Source of the DNA: Aquimonas voraii
Lineage (GTDB): Bacteria > Pseudomonadota > Gammaproteobacteria > Xanthomonadales > Xanthomonadaceae
NCBI RefSeq assembly: GCF_900101825.1
Contig: NZ_FNAG01000008.1
Location: 78,576-142,575 of the forward strand
DNA length: 64,000 nucleotides
Direction: 5' to 3'
The position numbers and the translations under genes were made by a program. Under the pieces are notes generated by a model. That model made no database searches. It was not told where the DNA came from and was given only the letters and a program-made list of their open reading frames with translations. Positions 44,004 to 54,588 of the stretch are shown here, piece after piece (position 1 is the first letter of the stretch; each line of letters opens with the position of its first letter).

Positions 44004-45259
44004 GCCGCGCGCTTGCGGAGGCGCTGCGCGCGCCGGCGGAGAAGCGCTATCGCGCGGGCACCCAGCGCCAGCGCGCACCGCAGGAGACCCTGGCGCGGCT
44101 GCGCCCGCTGATGCCGGAGCTCGGCATCACCCGGCTCGCCAACATCACCGGCCTCGACCACATCGGCCTGCCGGTGTGGGTGGCGATCCGGCCCAATTCG
44201 CGCGGGCTGTCGTCCTCGCAGGGCAAGGGCCTGAGCCACGACTGCGCCAAGGTCTCGGCGCTCATGGAGTCGATCGAGAACTGGCATGCCGAACACATCA
44301 TGCTGCCGCTGCGCCGCGAATCCGCGCGGCGGCTGGCGCAGGGCGCGGCGGTGGCGGACATCGGCGGGCTCGGCCACTACGAGGCCGCGCCGCCGCGCGC
44401 CGACCTGCCGATCGACTGGGTGCAGGGACTCGACCTGTTCAACGGGCGCGACACCTGGCTGCCGCTGGATTGCGTCAGCACCTCCTATGTGGTCGGCCCC
44501 GGCGGTGAGCTTGGCGCCGCCTTCGTGCAGTCGAGCAACGGTCTGGCCGGCGGCAACTCCCTGCTGGAGGCGACCTGCCATGCCCTGTCCGAGCTGATCG
44601 AGCGCGACGCCATCGCCCGTCGCGCTGATGCCCTGCGCCGCCACGAGGCCGCGCTGCGGGTCGATCCCGACAGCGTCGATGATGTCGACTGCCGCGGCCT
44701 GCTGCTGCGCCTGCGCGAGGCGGGCATGCAATTCAGCCTGCTCGACCTGACGATCGACACCGGCGTGCCGGTGTATGCCTGCTGCATCGTCGACGCCGCC
44801 GAGCAGACGCGTTGGCGCCACCTGCCGGCCTTCAACGGCTACGGCTGCCATCTGGATCCGGCGATCGCCCTGCTGCGCGCGATCACCGAAGCCGTGCAAA
44901 GCCGCCTGACCCACATCAGCGGCAGCCGCGACGACATCTTCCCCGAGGACTACCGGCGTGGTGGCCACCCCGACGAGCTCGCCAGCCTGCGCGCGCGCAT
45001 GGCCGAGGGCGCGCCGCAGCGGCGCTTCGCCGAGCGCCGCAGCCAGGCCGGCAGTGACTTCCGCGCGGATCTCGACGCCCTGCTGGAGGGCTTGCGCCGG
45101 GTCGGCCTCGGGCAGGCGCTGGTGGTCGATCTCTCGCAGCCGCAGCTAGGCGTGCCGGTGGTGAAAGCCGTGGTGCCGGGCCTTGCGGCGCCCACCGTCC
45201 TGCTGGGCGGGCGGCGCGTCCGCCAGGGGCGGGTCTGGCGGGCGGAGGATGCCGCATGA
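44000..45259 (+). CDS. Second YcaO protein, TfuA-associated (putative thioamide-forming)
   Basis: A 419-residue YcaO without an E1 part. ATP-binding motifs are complete: KVSALMESIENWHAE near 84-98, EATCHALSELIERDA at 190-204, EAVQSR at 297-302 and SGSRDD at 307-312. It lacks a PxPxP tail and ends RVWRAEDAA, as expected for YcaO proteins outside the azoline class. Coupling with TfuA (4-base overlap) matches pairs that install peptide thioamides in methyl-CoM reductase and in thioamidated thiopeptides. It is clearly distinct from the YcaO at 33602. Confidence 0.92.
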   Translation: MSRALAEALRAPAEKRYRAGTQRQRAPQETLARLRPLMPELGITRLANITGLDHIGLPVWVAIRPNSRGLSSSQGKGLSHDCAKVSALMESIENWHAEHIMLPLRRESARRLAQGAAVADIGGLGHYEAAPPRADLPIDWVQGLDLFNGRDTWLPLDCVSTSYVVGPGGELGAAFVQSSNGLAGGNSLLEATCHALSELIERDAIARRADALRRHEAALRVDPDSVDDVDCRGLLLRLREAGMQFSLLDLTIDTGVPVYACCIVDAAEQTRWRHLPAFNGYGCHLDPAIALLRAITEAVQSRLTHISGSRDDIFPEDYRRGGHPDELASLRARMAEGAPQRRFAERRSQAGSDFRADLDALLEGLRRVGLGQALVVDLSQPQLGVPVVKAVVPGLAAPTVLLGGRRVRQGRVWRAEDAA

Positions 45260-46653
45260 ACTGCTTCGTCTTCCTCGGTCCCAGCCTGCCGCTGGCACGC
45301 GCCCGCGCCCATCTGCAGGCCGAATACCTGCCGCCGGTGGCGATGGGCGACGTCTATGCGCTGGTGCGCAGCCGCGCCCGACCCGGTGACCACATCGCCC
45401 TGATCGACGGCGTGTTCGAGCAGGTGCCCGCGGTCTGGCACAAGGAGATCCTGTTCGCGCTCGAACGCGGGGTGCACGTGCACGGCGCCTCCAGCATGGG
45501 GGCGCTGCGCGCCGCCGAGCTGCAGGCTTTCGGCATGCGCGGGGTTGGTCGCATCTTCGAGGCCTTCCGCGATGGCGTGCTGGAGGACGACGACGAGGTC
45601 GCGGTAGTGCATGCGCCGGCCGAGGCGGCGTTCCGTCCGCTGTCGGCGGCGATGGTGTCGATCCGCGCCCTGCTGCAGCGCCTGCAGGGCCAGGGCCTGC
45701 TGGGGGCGGAACAGGCCGCGCGTCTTGCCGAGCTCAGCAAGCAGCGTCCCTACTGGGAGCGCAGCTGGGCCGAGCTGCTGGCCGATGCGCGCGCGCTGGC
45801 GCTCGGCGCAGCGGTGGAGGACGCGATCCGCAGCATCAGTCGCGAGGACGACGCCAAAGCGCTGGATGCGATCGAGCTGCTGGACACCCTCGCGCGTGAG
45901 TTGGCGGCGCCGGCGCGTCCGCACGCGGCCACGTTCGCTCTGGAGCAGACGCGCTTCTGGCGCGGGCTGGCGGCCTCGCAGGAGCCGCGCCTGCGCAGTG
46001 CCGACAGCGGGCAGTCGCCGACTGTGAAACATGACGCGCTGCTGCGCGACGTGCGCGCGCTGGCGCCGGACCGGCGCGAACTGCTGCGCGAAGCCCTGCT
46101 GCTGCGGCTGCTCTCCGAGCAGGCGCAGCGCCAGGCTCCGCCCACTGCCGATGAGCTGCGGGCGGCTGCCTTGCGCCTGGCCGATCGCAAGGGCCTGGCC
46201 GGGCAGGCGGCGCTCGATGCCTATCGGGCGGAGCAGGAGCTGGACAGCGGCGACTGGCGCCACTGGCTGCAGTTGGAGGTGGTGGCCGAGCGCCTGATCG
46301 CCCAGTCCGGGGCTGGTCTGGACGGCTTCCTGCTGCTCCTGCTGAAGGCCGAAGGCCGGCTGGACGCTGGCCGCGAGCGGGTGCAGGCCCAGCAACAGCG
46401 CCTGCAGGAACTCGGCATCGAGCGCCCTGAGCTGGCCGATGCCGGCATCGGCGCCGACGCCCTGCAGCACTGGTACGAGGCCTCGACCGGCAACCGGATG
46501 CTGCCGGACCCCGAAACCTATGCGCACAGCCTGGGTTTCAGCAGCCTGCGCGACCTGCTGATGGTGCTGCTCGCGGCCTACATCGGTGGCGAGGGCAAGA
46601 GCGCGGCGGCCGCGCAGCCTGCGTCGGCGCCGGGCTCGGCCGAAACCGCCTGA
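45256..46653 (+). CDS. TfuA-like protein, partner of YcaO in thioamidation
   Basis: A 465-residue protein. Residues 1-~130 form the TfuA core: FVFLGPSLPLARARAHL, YLPPVAMGDVYALV, HIALIDGVFEQVPAVWHKEILFAL and GASSMGALRAAEL. The remaining ~330 residues are a helical extension rich in Arg, Leu and Glu, longer than minimal TfuA proteins. TfuA is thought to present or release sulfide for the YcaO-activated amide. It is the last gene of the cluster and converges on the beta-helix gene 18 bases away. Confidence 0.9.
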   Translation: MNCFVFLGPSLPLARARAHLQAEYLPPVAMGDVYALVRSRARPGDHIALIDGVFEQVPAVWHKEILFALERGVHVHGASSMGALRAAELQAFGMRGVGRIFEAFRDGVLEDDDEVAVVHAPAEAAFRPLSAAMVSIRALLQRLQGQGLLGAEQAARLAELSKQRPYWERSWAELLADARALALGAAVEDAIRSISREDDAKALDAIELLDTLARELAAPARPHAATFALEQTRFWRGLAASQEPRLRSADSGQSPTVKHDALLRDVRALAPDRRELLREALLLRLLSEQAQRQAPPTADELRAAALRLADRKGLAGQAALDAYRAEQELDSGDWRHWLQLEVVAERLIAQSGAGLDGFLLLLLKAEGRLDAGRERVQAQQQRLQELGIERPELADAGIGADALQHWYEASTGNRMLPDPETYAHSLGFSSLRDLLMVLLAAYIGGEGKSAAAAQPASAPGSAETA

Positions 46654-46671
46654 GCCCGACGCAGGCGTCGA

Positions 46672-48771
46672 CTACCGGGCCGCGGTTTCGAAGCCGTTGC
46701 GGAAGATCGCGTTCTCACGCGGCGCGCGGCAGCGTTCCGCCTGGGCCCCGTCGGTGATGAGGTTGAAGGCCACGTTGGGCGGAAAGCTCGGTGTGCCGCT
46801 GCCCTCGGCCACGATGAACCAGCGGCCGGGCGCGCCGGGTCCGCTGGGAGCCCGGTAGGCAAGGCTGAAGCGCTGCGGGTTGTTGACCGTGAGCCCGTCC
46901 AGCGGATCGTCGACGCGGCCGACCACGGGGGCGGCGCAGGCGTTGTCGTCCAGCAGCGGGTGTTCGATGCGGAGTTCGCGCAGGCTTTGTCCGCCCGGGC
47001 TCAAGCGCGCCGCATTGGGCGACAGCAGCGGCGCCACCATCAGATTGAAGCTGAGGCTGGCGGGCATGGCGCTGCCGTCTTCGTTGCGCAGCTGCCAGCG
47101 GCCGCCGCCCGCACTGGTCCAGGCCAGCCCGATCGGCACATCGTGATACGCGCCCTCCCAGCGCTGCAGGGCGATCGCGATGGCGAAGCTGAGGCCGTTG
47201 AGCGAGGCGTGCTCGATGCGCGAGAGCGCGCCGCTGCTGTTGGCGGCGCTGGTCAGATGGGAGAAGCCGGTCTTGCTGGCGACCGGCGCGATCACGTGGA
47301 AGCGCTGGCCCAGGGCCATGTCGACGTTGCTGTCCTGATGGAAAATCGACCAGCCACTGGCGCTTTGCGGGTTGCGGTAGACGCCGAGATGCTGGCCTAG
47401 CGCGGGCGTCGAGGGCAGCGCGCGCTGCTCGCTGACGGCGAGGTGGTCCGTCTCCAGAAGCTGGGTGGGGAAGGGCTGGACATACACCTCGTTGAAGAAG
47501 CTGTTCTGCGCTGTCGCGGTGATCACCGCGGCGCCTTCGCCGTTGGCCTCGAAGGCGCCGATGTCGACGGCGCCCAGCGCGCTGCGGCGCTCGCCGTCCA
47601 CGTCGAAGGTGAGCCCGCTGGCGTCGGCGGCGCTGCCGGCATTGATCAGCGGCGAATCGAAGCGCGGCCGCGGGTAGCCCGCGGACTCGATGCGCGGATC
47701 GACGGTGAGCGTGCCCGGTCCGGGCGTCCAGAGATTGGCGAGGGTTTCGAACAGCAGATTGTTGGCGTTGCTGCTGTTGCTTGCCGACACGGCCACACCG
47801 CTGACGCTCTGCCAGGCGATCAGGTTGTTGGCAACGCGCAGGCTGGCGGCGGGCGTATTGGCGAGACCGCCCCCGGCCACGCCGCGCTGCCCGTGCACCA
47901 CCGTGTTGTTGACGATGACGCCGGTGCCGCCCGGCACGTTGAGAGTCAGCGCGTACTGGTCGCCGCTGCTGCCCGAGATCAGATTGTTCTCGGCGCGCAG
48001 GGTGCTGCCGCTGTCCCGGCTCAACAGGTACAGCGCGGTGTCTTCGCGGGGCCCGAAGATGCGGTTGGCGCTGGCGCGCGCGCTGCTGCCGCCGGCCAGG
48101 TTGTAGGCGATCAGGCCAAAGGCGCTGCGGCCGCTGCCGGGCAGGACCCGGTTGCGGAACAGGTTGACGTTGAGCGCGCCGTCGCCGTCCTGGGTCACGC
48201 AGATGCCGCTGAAAGGCCGTTCGGGCTGTGCGGCCCCACGCGCGACCAGGCTGTCGCCGACGTTGATCTGTCGGGCGGCGCTTCCATTGACCGTGACCTG
48301 CAGCCCGCACTGGCCGGCTTGCTGACCGGCGGCGCCGAGTTCAAGCACCCGCAGGCGCTGCAGATCGATCAGCCCGCCCGCCACCGTACTTGCGTCGGTG
48401 ACCAGGACGCCGCCACGGCGAAAGCTGAGGTCTGACAGGCGCACCGTGTGGCTGCCGGCGCCGAGGTCTACGCGCAAGCTGCGCTCGGGCGCGAACACCG
48501 CATCGACGCCCGGCGCGGCGCGCAGGGTCAGGGAGCGGACAATCGCGATGTTCTCGTCGATCGGTGTATAGCGATCCGGGTTGTTCAGCTCGTCGCCGAC
48601 GATCTGGATGGTGTCCCCGGCCGCGGCGTTGTCGATACAGGCCTGCAGGCTGCCCGCGCAGGGGCCACCGAAGACGGTGTCGGGCCAGAGCCAGTCGGCG
48701 GCGCGGCTGGCGCCGGGCAGCAGGATCAGCGCAACGAGGGCGGATGGCAGGGCAGGGCGCAGGCGTGTCAT
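46672..48771 (-). CDS. Secreted right-handed beta-helix protein with IFRNGFE tail
   Basis: A 699-residue protein with a signal peptide (ALPSALVALILLPGASRA). The first half is Asn/Ser/Val-rich with repeating short strands (RVANNLIAWQS, VIVNNTVVHGQRG, NNLISGSSGD), typical of parallel beta-helix repeats, and ends in FDVDGERRSALGAVDIGAFE, a common cap. The second half is a beta-rich domain. The last residues NAIFRNGFETAAR match a C-terminal tail seen on many secreted proteins of Rhodanobacteraceae and relatives, whose purpose is unknown. Start 48771 follows GGAG. Divergent from the sigma factor gene. Confidence 0.82.
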   Translation of the reverse strand: MTRLRPALPSALVALILLPGASRAADWLWPDTVFGGPCAGSLQACIDNAAAGDTIQIVGDELNNPDRYTPIDENIAIVRSLTLRAAPGVDAVFAPERSLRVDLGAGSHTVRLSDLSFRRGGVLVTDASTVAGGLIDLQRLRVLELGAAGQQAGQCGLQVTVNGSAARQINVGDSLVARGAAQPERPFSGICVTQDGDGALNVNLFRNRVLPGSGRSAFGLIAYNLAGGSSARASANRIFGPREDTALYLLSRDSGSTLRAENNLISGSSGDQYALTLNVPGGTGVIVNNTVVHGQRGVAGGGLANTPAASLRVANNLIAWQSVSGVAVSASNSSNANNLLFETLANLWTPGPGTLTVDPRIESAGYPRPRFDSPLINAGSAADASGLTFDVDGERRSALGAVDIGAFEANGEGAAVITATAQNSFFNEVYVQPFPTQLLETDHLAVSEQRALPSTPALGQHLGVYRNPQSASGWSIFHQDSNVDMALGQRFHVIAPVASKTGFSHLTSAANSSGALSRIEHASLNGLSFAIAIALQRWEGAYHDVPIGLAWTSAGGGRWQLRNEDGSAMPASLSFNLMVAPLLSPNAARLSPGGQSLRELRIEHPLLDDNACAAPVVGRVDDPLDGLTVNNPQRFSLAYRAPSGPGAPGRWFIVAEGSGTPSFPPNVAFNLITDGAQAERCRAPRENAIFRNGFETAAR

Positions 48772-49120
48772 GGGAGGCTCCGGGAGTGTCCTGACAGCCC
48801 ATGCGTAGAGCGGGGGCGAATCCGTGCATCCACCCCTGCCGGGCGCCGCCGGCTGGCCCTGCGGCAAGGCTGAAGCATTCAGCCTTGTCGCCCGCCATGG
48901 AGGGCGCGCCCGCGGATCGAGCGCGTTGGGGCTTGATCCAGCACAAACGAGTCCGGACCTGCGCCGGACTCGCGATCACGGATCGAGGCCAGGATGGACT
49001 GGATCCGTGTTGCCCTATAGTTCCGCCCCGGACACTGTCGCGGCCGGACCCTATGCTCCCATCGCCCGCTTTCGAGAGGCTCGCTGCGTCGGCTGCGCTC
49101 CGCGCGCGGGGCGCGTGTCC
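48772..49120. other. Divergent promoter region between beta-helix and sigma factor genes
   Basis: A 349-base gap with no convincing gene. It contains the perfect hairpin at 48865-48887 and should hold both promoters. Confidence 0.5.
48865..48887. promoter_or_regulatory. Perfect 10-bp dyad
   Basis: CAAGGCTGAA and TTCAGCCTTG flank GCA, about 95 bases upstream of the beta-helix start. It may be an operator or RNA hairpin; no T-run follows on either strand beyond TTG. Confidence 0.4.
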
Positions 49121-49738
49121 ATGAGCGAGGGAATGGCCGACGCCGAGGCGCTGTCGCGCGAGCTGGGGGAAAGCCTGAGCTCGGGTCTGGCGGGCCTGCT
49201 GGCCCAGCTTGACCCGACCCGGCCGGGCGCGCTCGATCAGCTGATCGCCGCCGCCCAAGGCGACCTCCGCCGGATCGCCCGCCGCGAGCGCCTGTCCATG
49301 GGCGCCGGCGAAACCCTGTCCACCACCGCCCTGGTCAACGAGGCCTATCTGAAGCTCGCCGGCGCGCGCCTGCCCGAGCAGGTGGATCGCCGGCTGTTCT
49401 TCGGCATTGCCGCGCGCTGCATGCGCCAGGTGCTGGTCGATCACTTTCGCGCGGCGCGCGCCGACAAGCGCGGTGGCGGCGCCCTGGCCCTGTCCCTGTC
49501 CGCCGCCGAGGACCTGCCGGCCGAGGCCGCACTCGATCTGGTCGAGCTCGATGCCGCGCTTGCCGCGCTGGAGAAGGTCAGCGCACGGGCCGCCGAAGTG
49601 GTGCAGCTGCGCTATTTCGCCGGGCTCACCGATCGCGAGATCGCCGAGCTGCTGCAGGTCAACGAGGTCACCGTCCGCCGCGACTGGCTGAAGGCGCGCG
49701 GCTGGCTGTTCGGTTTTCTGGGCGGCGCGCCGGCATGA
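49121..49738 (+). CDS. ECF-subfamily RNA polymerase sigma factor
   Basis: A 205-residue sigma factor of the ECF type often paired with Ser/Thr kinases. Region 2 includes LRRIARRERLSM, LVNEAYLKLAGAR, FFGIAARCMRQVLVDHFRAARADKRGGG. Region 4 includes KVSARAAEVVQLRYFAGLTDR and EIAELLQVNEVTVRRDWLKARGWL. There is no anti-sigma gene; the next gene, which overlaps by 4 bases (ATGA), is a kinase that could control it by phosphorylation. ATG 49121 is chosen; 49133 is possible. Confidence 0.9.
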   Translation: MSEGMADAEALSRELGESLSSGLAGLLAQLDPTRPGALDQLIAAAQGDLRRIARRERLSMGAGETLSTTALVNEAYLKLAGARLPEQVDRRLFFGIAARCMRQVLVDHFRAARADKRGGGALALSLSAAEDLPAEAALDLVELDAALAALEKVSARAAEVVQLRYFAGLTDREIAELLQVNEVTVRRDWLKARGWLFGFLGGAPA

Positions 49739-52338
49739 ACGCGGGCGCCAGCGGCCCGGTCGGCGTCGATGCCGCGCGCTGGGCCGCGCTCTCCGAGCGC
49801 CTGGACGCGCTGCTCGATCTGCCGGCCGACGCACGCGAATCGCTGCTGGTCGATCTGGCCGCCGACGAGGCCGAAGCCCTGCGCGGCTGGCTGCGCGCGA
49901 TCGAGCAGTCGGTGGGCCTGATGGAGCGCGAGCCCGAGGCGGCAGCGCCGGATCGGGTCGGGCCCTGGCGCTTGATCGCCGCGGTCGGGCGCGGCGGCAT
50001 GGGCGAGGTCTGGCGCGGCGAGCGCGCGGACGGTGCCTTCCAGCGCGCAGTAGCGATCAAGTTCCTGCGCATGGATCGCCCGCAGGCGGCGCGCAGCATC
50101 GCCCGCGAGCGCGCCCTGCTGGCGCGGCTGCGACATCCGGGCATCGCCCAGCTGCTGGACGGCGGCATGAGCGCCGACGGCCGGCCCTGGCTGGTCACCG
50201 AGTGGGTCGAGGGGCGCGCCTTCGATACGTGGCTGAGCGAAGCGAATCCGAGCCTGCGCGAGCGCGTGGCGCGGGTGCTGGCGCTGGCGCGGGCGGTGGC
50301 CTATGCCCACGGCCAGCGCGTGCTGCATCGGGATCTGAAGCCCGCCAATGTGCGCGTCGAGGCGGACGGCAGTCCGCGCCTGCTCGACTTCGGCATCGGC
50401 GAGCTGCTCGAAGCGGAGCCCGGCATCACCCGCGAGGCCGCGCTGACGCCGGAGTTCGCCGCGCCCGAGCAGCTGCGCGGCGAGCCCACGGACGTGCGCA
50501 CTGACGTCCACGCACTGGGCGCGCTGCTGTGGTTCGCGCTGTGCGAGCGACCGCCGCACGGCAGCGACGCCCGCGCCCTGGCCGAGCTGGTCGAGCGCGT
50601 CTGCCAGCGCGATGCGGAGCCGCCGAGCCGGCACGCACGCGTCACGGGTGTCGATGCCGATCTCGATGCGATCGCGCTGAAAGCGCTGGCCCGGGCGCCG
50701 CAGCAACGCTATGCCAGCGCCGACGCGCTGGCGCTGGATCTCGAACGCTGGCTGGCCGGCGACAGCGTCGCCGCGCGCCTGCCCGGTCGCGTCGAGCGCC
50801 TGGTCCGGGCACTGCGGCGGCATCCGCTGGAATCTGCCCTCGGTCTGGCGCTGGTGCTGGCGCTGGTGGGCGGCGTACTCGCTGCGCGCGAGGAAGCGCG
50901 CAGCGCCGAGGCCGCGCGCCTGCAGGCCGAGCAGGCCCGCGACGCCGCACTGGCCGAAGCCGACCGCGGCGAGCGCCTCGTCGACACCTTTGCCGGTCTT
51001 TTTGCCGAAGCCGGCGCTGAGCAGGCGCTGACCGCCAACGCCTGGCTGGACCGTGCGCGCGATGCCGCGCTGCGGCTGATCGACAGCGATGCCCGCGCCG
51101 GGCAGGCCCTGCTGGTGCGCCTGGCAGCGGTCGAGCAGGACCGCGGTGAGCATGCGCGCGCGCTGACCCTCCTGGAGCGGGTTGCCAGCCAGTCGACGGG
51201 GCTCGACCCCGAACTGCGCGCGCGCGCCGCCTGCCGCCAGGGCAGTGCACTCGCCATGTTGGGTCGCGAGCGCGAGGCCATCGCTGTCTACGATCACGCC
51301 ATCGCCGAGGCTGAGGCGCTGCAGGGCAGCGCCCGGCTGGTGCGCGTCGACTGCCTGATCGGCCGCGCCAACCTCGCCCTGTTCCGCGGCGAGGCGCGGA
51401 CGGATGAACTGGCCTTGGCCGAGCGCGCGCTGGCCGAGCTGGATGCTCTGAGCGCCAGCGGCGATCTGCGCTGGCGCCGTGCCAGCGCCCTGTACACCCT
51501 GGCCGCGCTGCTCGATCTTTCGGGCCGCGATGTCGAAGCGGCGCAGCGCTACGGCGAAGTCATGGCGCTGGATGAAGCCTTGGGCACCACCGACAGCACC
51601 GACCACGCCACCCTGATCGCCTCCCGCGCCGGCGCCCTGCAGCGCGCTGGCGACTGGGCGGCGGCCGACGCCGACTACACCCGCGCCATCGCCCTGCATG
51701 CGCGGTTGGCGCCCGAGCACCCCAATCTGGGTTCGCACCGCGCCAACCTCGCCGGGCTCAAGGCCCTGCGTGGTGATGCCGAGGGCGCGCTCGCGCAGGC
51801 CAAGGCGGCGCTGGCCATGCCCAATCTGCACGCGGTGGCGCGCGCCAATGCGCTGTATGCGCTCGGGCAGGCGCAGGCCCTTTCGGGCGAACACGCCACA
51901 GCGCTCGCCTCGCTCGACGCCGCCGCGCAGGCCTACGCTGAGGCCGGCCAGTCGGCACGGGCGCTGCGTCCGCGCATCAAGCAGATCCGCGTGCATGTGC
52001 TTGCGCAGCAGTGGGGCGCTGCGCAGGCGCTGTACGACACACTGGACGCCGAGTCGCGCGAGGCACAGCCCGCCCAGCGCGCCGAGCTGCTCCGCGAGGG
52101 CGTCGCGCTGCAGCATGCGCGCGGCGAACTCGAGGCTGCCCGCGCGCTGGCCGAGGCCCTGGATGCCCTCATCGTGGCAACGCCGGCGGGGCATCCGCTC
52201 CGGCAGCTCATTGCACTGGAGCATCTGCAGCTGCGCGCCGACACAGGCGAGCCGGTAGCGGCGGAGATCGCGCGCCTGCAGGCCGAGCTCGCGAAGCAGC
52301 TCGCGCCAACACATCCCGCGCTGAAGCCGCGGCGCTGA
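49735..52338 (+). CDS. Membrane Ser/Thr protein kinase with TPR sensor region
   Basis: An 867-residue protein. Residues ~77-345 are a Hanks-type kinase with GRGGMG at 85-90, Lys109, HRDLKPAN from 198 and DFG at 218-220. One membrane helix lies at about 366-384, followed by a short coiled segment and ~450 residues of TPR-like repeats (GREREAIAVYDHAIAEAEAL, GDWAAADADYTRAIALHARL, ALASLDAAAQAYAEAGQ). The operon with the ECF sigma factor suggests signal transfer to transcription, probably including the neighbouring beta-helix gene. Confidence 0.92.
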   Translation: MNAGASGPVGVDAARWAALSERLDALLDLPADARESLLVDLAADEAEALRGWLRAIEQSVGLMEREPEAAAPDRVGPWRLIAAVGRGGMGEVWRGERADGAFQRAVAIKFLRMDRPQAARSIARERALLARLRHPGIAQLLDGGMSADGRPWLVTEWVEGRAFDTWLSEANPSLRERVARVLALARAVAYAHGQRVLHRDLKPANVRVEADGSPRLLDFGIGELLEAEPGITREAALTPEFAAPEQLRGEPTDVRTDVHALGALLWFALCERPPHGSDARALAELVERVCQRDAEPPSRHARVTGVDADLDAIALKALARAPQQRYASADALALDLERWLAGDSVAARLPGRVERLVRALRRHPLESALGLALVLALVGGVLAAREEARSAEAARLQAEQARDAALAEADRGERLVDTFAGLFAEAGAEQALTANAWLDRARDAALRLIDSDARAGQALLVRLAAVEQDRGEHARALTLLERVASQSTGLDPELRARAACRQGSALAMLGREREAIAVYDHAIAEAEALQGSARLVRVDCLIGRANLALFRGEARTDELALAERALAELDALSASGDLRWRRASALYTLAALLDLSGRDVEAAQRYGEVMALDEALGTTDSTDHATLIASRAGALQRAGDWAAADADYTRAIALHARLAPEHPNLGSHRANLAGLKALRGDAEGALAQAKAALAMPNLHAVARANALYALGQAQALSGEHATALASLDAAAQAYAEAGQSARALRPRIKQIRVHVLAQQWGAAQALYDTLDAESREAQPAQRAELLREGVALQHARGELEAARALAEALDALIVATPAGHPLRQLIALEHLQLRADTGEPVAAEIARLQAELAKQLAPTHPALKPRR

Positions 52339-52391
52339 GGCGTCTCGCGACCACTCGGCGTGTGCAGGCTGGGGCCAGCGCAGGTAGAGCT

Positions 52392-52850
52392 TCAGCCGCC
52401 TTGGACGGCCTGCTCTGCCCGCTTGCGGATCACCGCCAGCAGGGCCGCCAGCCCGTTGCTGCGGGTCGGCGACAGGTGCTTGGCCAGGCCGATGTCGGCG
52501 ACGTAGGTGGGCTCGGTGGCGGCGATCTCGGCGGCGCTGCGGCCGGAGTAGACGCGCAGGGCCAGATAGATCAGGCCGGAAACGATCGTCGAGTCGCTGG
52601 TGGCGTGGAAGACGAGCTTGTCGGCATCGCCCTCCGGCACCACCCAGACCATGGACTGGCAGGCCGTGAGGCGGTTGGCTTCGGTCTTCCACTCCTCGGG
52701 GAAGGCCGGCAGCTTCTTGCCGAGGTCGATCAGGTACTGGTAGCGCTCGGACCAGTCGCCGAAGAACCCGAATTCTTCCGCGATGGCGGCCTGCGCTTCG
52801 GCGGCTGTCGGCTCCAGCGGAAACGGCGATTCGCGGTTGATGGCAGTCAC
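52392..52850 (-). CDS. sufE: SufE-family cysteine desulfuration protein
   Basis: A 152-residue SufE-like protein. The sulfur-accepting Cys64 is in NRLTACQSMVWV, with FGFFGDWSERYQYLIDLGKKLP upstream and SNGLAALLAVIRKRA at the end. It takes persulfide sulfur from a cysteine desulfurase for Fe-S assembly. The GTG at 52850 has GAGGA 7 bases upstream; no ATG fits. It lies 10 bases after the cysS stop, so they are cotranscribed. No sufS partner is in the window. Confidence 0.92.
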   Translation of the reverse strand: MTAINRESPFPLEPTAAEAQAAIAEEFGFFGDWSERYQYLIDLGKKLPAFPEEWKTEANRLTACQSMVWVVPEGDADKLVFHATSDSTIVSGLIYLALRVYSGRSAAEIAATEPTYVADIGLAKHLSPTRSNGLAALLAVIRKRAEQAVQGG

Positions 52851-52860
52851 GGGATCGTCC

Positions 52861-54231
<1,371 letters not shown>

Positions 54232-54383
54232 AGGGGGCGCAGTTTAGCCGCTTGGCCGCCGGGCTCCGCATCGCGGCGCATCGGGTCTGCATGCGTCCTA
54301 AGCACGCACCCGGACTGCAGGCACGACATGGCCTACACCGTCCGGCGCGAACGCGCACTGCGGGCTTAACGGATTTCTACAGC

Positions 54384-54414
54384 CCGGATTCAGCGCCGGA
54401 CTGATTGAATCCGG
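54384..54414. promoter_or_regulatory. Dyad in the cysS/glycine-zipper divergent region
   Basis: CCGGATTCA and TGAATCCGG are perfect 9-base complements separated by 13 bases. It lies in the 357-base gap 54232-54588, which otherwise holds no gene. It may be an operator or a diverged member of the GATTC-containing repeat family. Confidence 0.4.
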
Positions 54415-54588
54415 TCCACGCTGCGCGATGGAATGCGCATCCTTGGCGCCGACCCGGCAGTGAAGACCGAAGGCGACGCCGACCGATACCGATTTCGCCC
54501 GGGCCTGCGCCTTGCGCAGGCCGCGCCGCCTTGGCCCAACGTCCCGCGTCGTCGGGGTCGCCGAGGCTGCATCGTCCAGGAGTCCGCA

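Larger units (their letters stand above)
26102..46653 (+). other. Thiopeptide/TOMM-type RiPP biosynthetic gene cluster
   Basis: Seventeen plus-strand genes form one unit: precursor, ABC exporter pair, LanB dehydratase, RRE partner protein, YcaO cyclodehydratase, SagB-type dehydrogenase, LanB C-terminal-type protein, two FtsX permeases, membrane-fusion protein, MacB-like ATPase, JAMM protease, Ubl-rhodanese-E1 fusion, second YcaO and TfuA. Junctions are mostly 4-base overlaps. The gene set contains all enzyme classes needed for azoles, dehydroamino acids and a thioamide. The product is inferred only. Confidence 0.85.
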
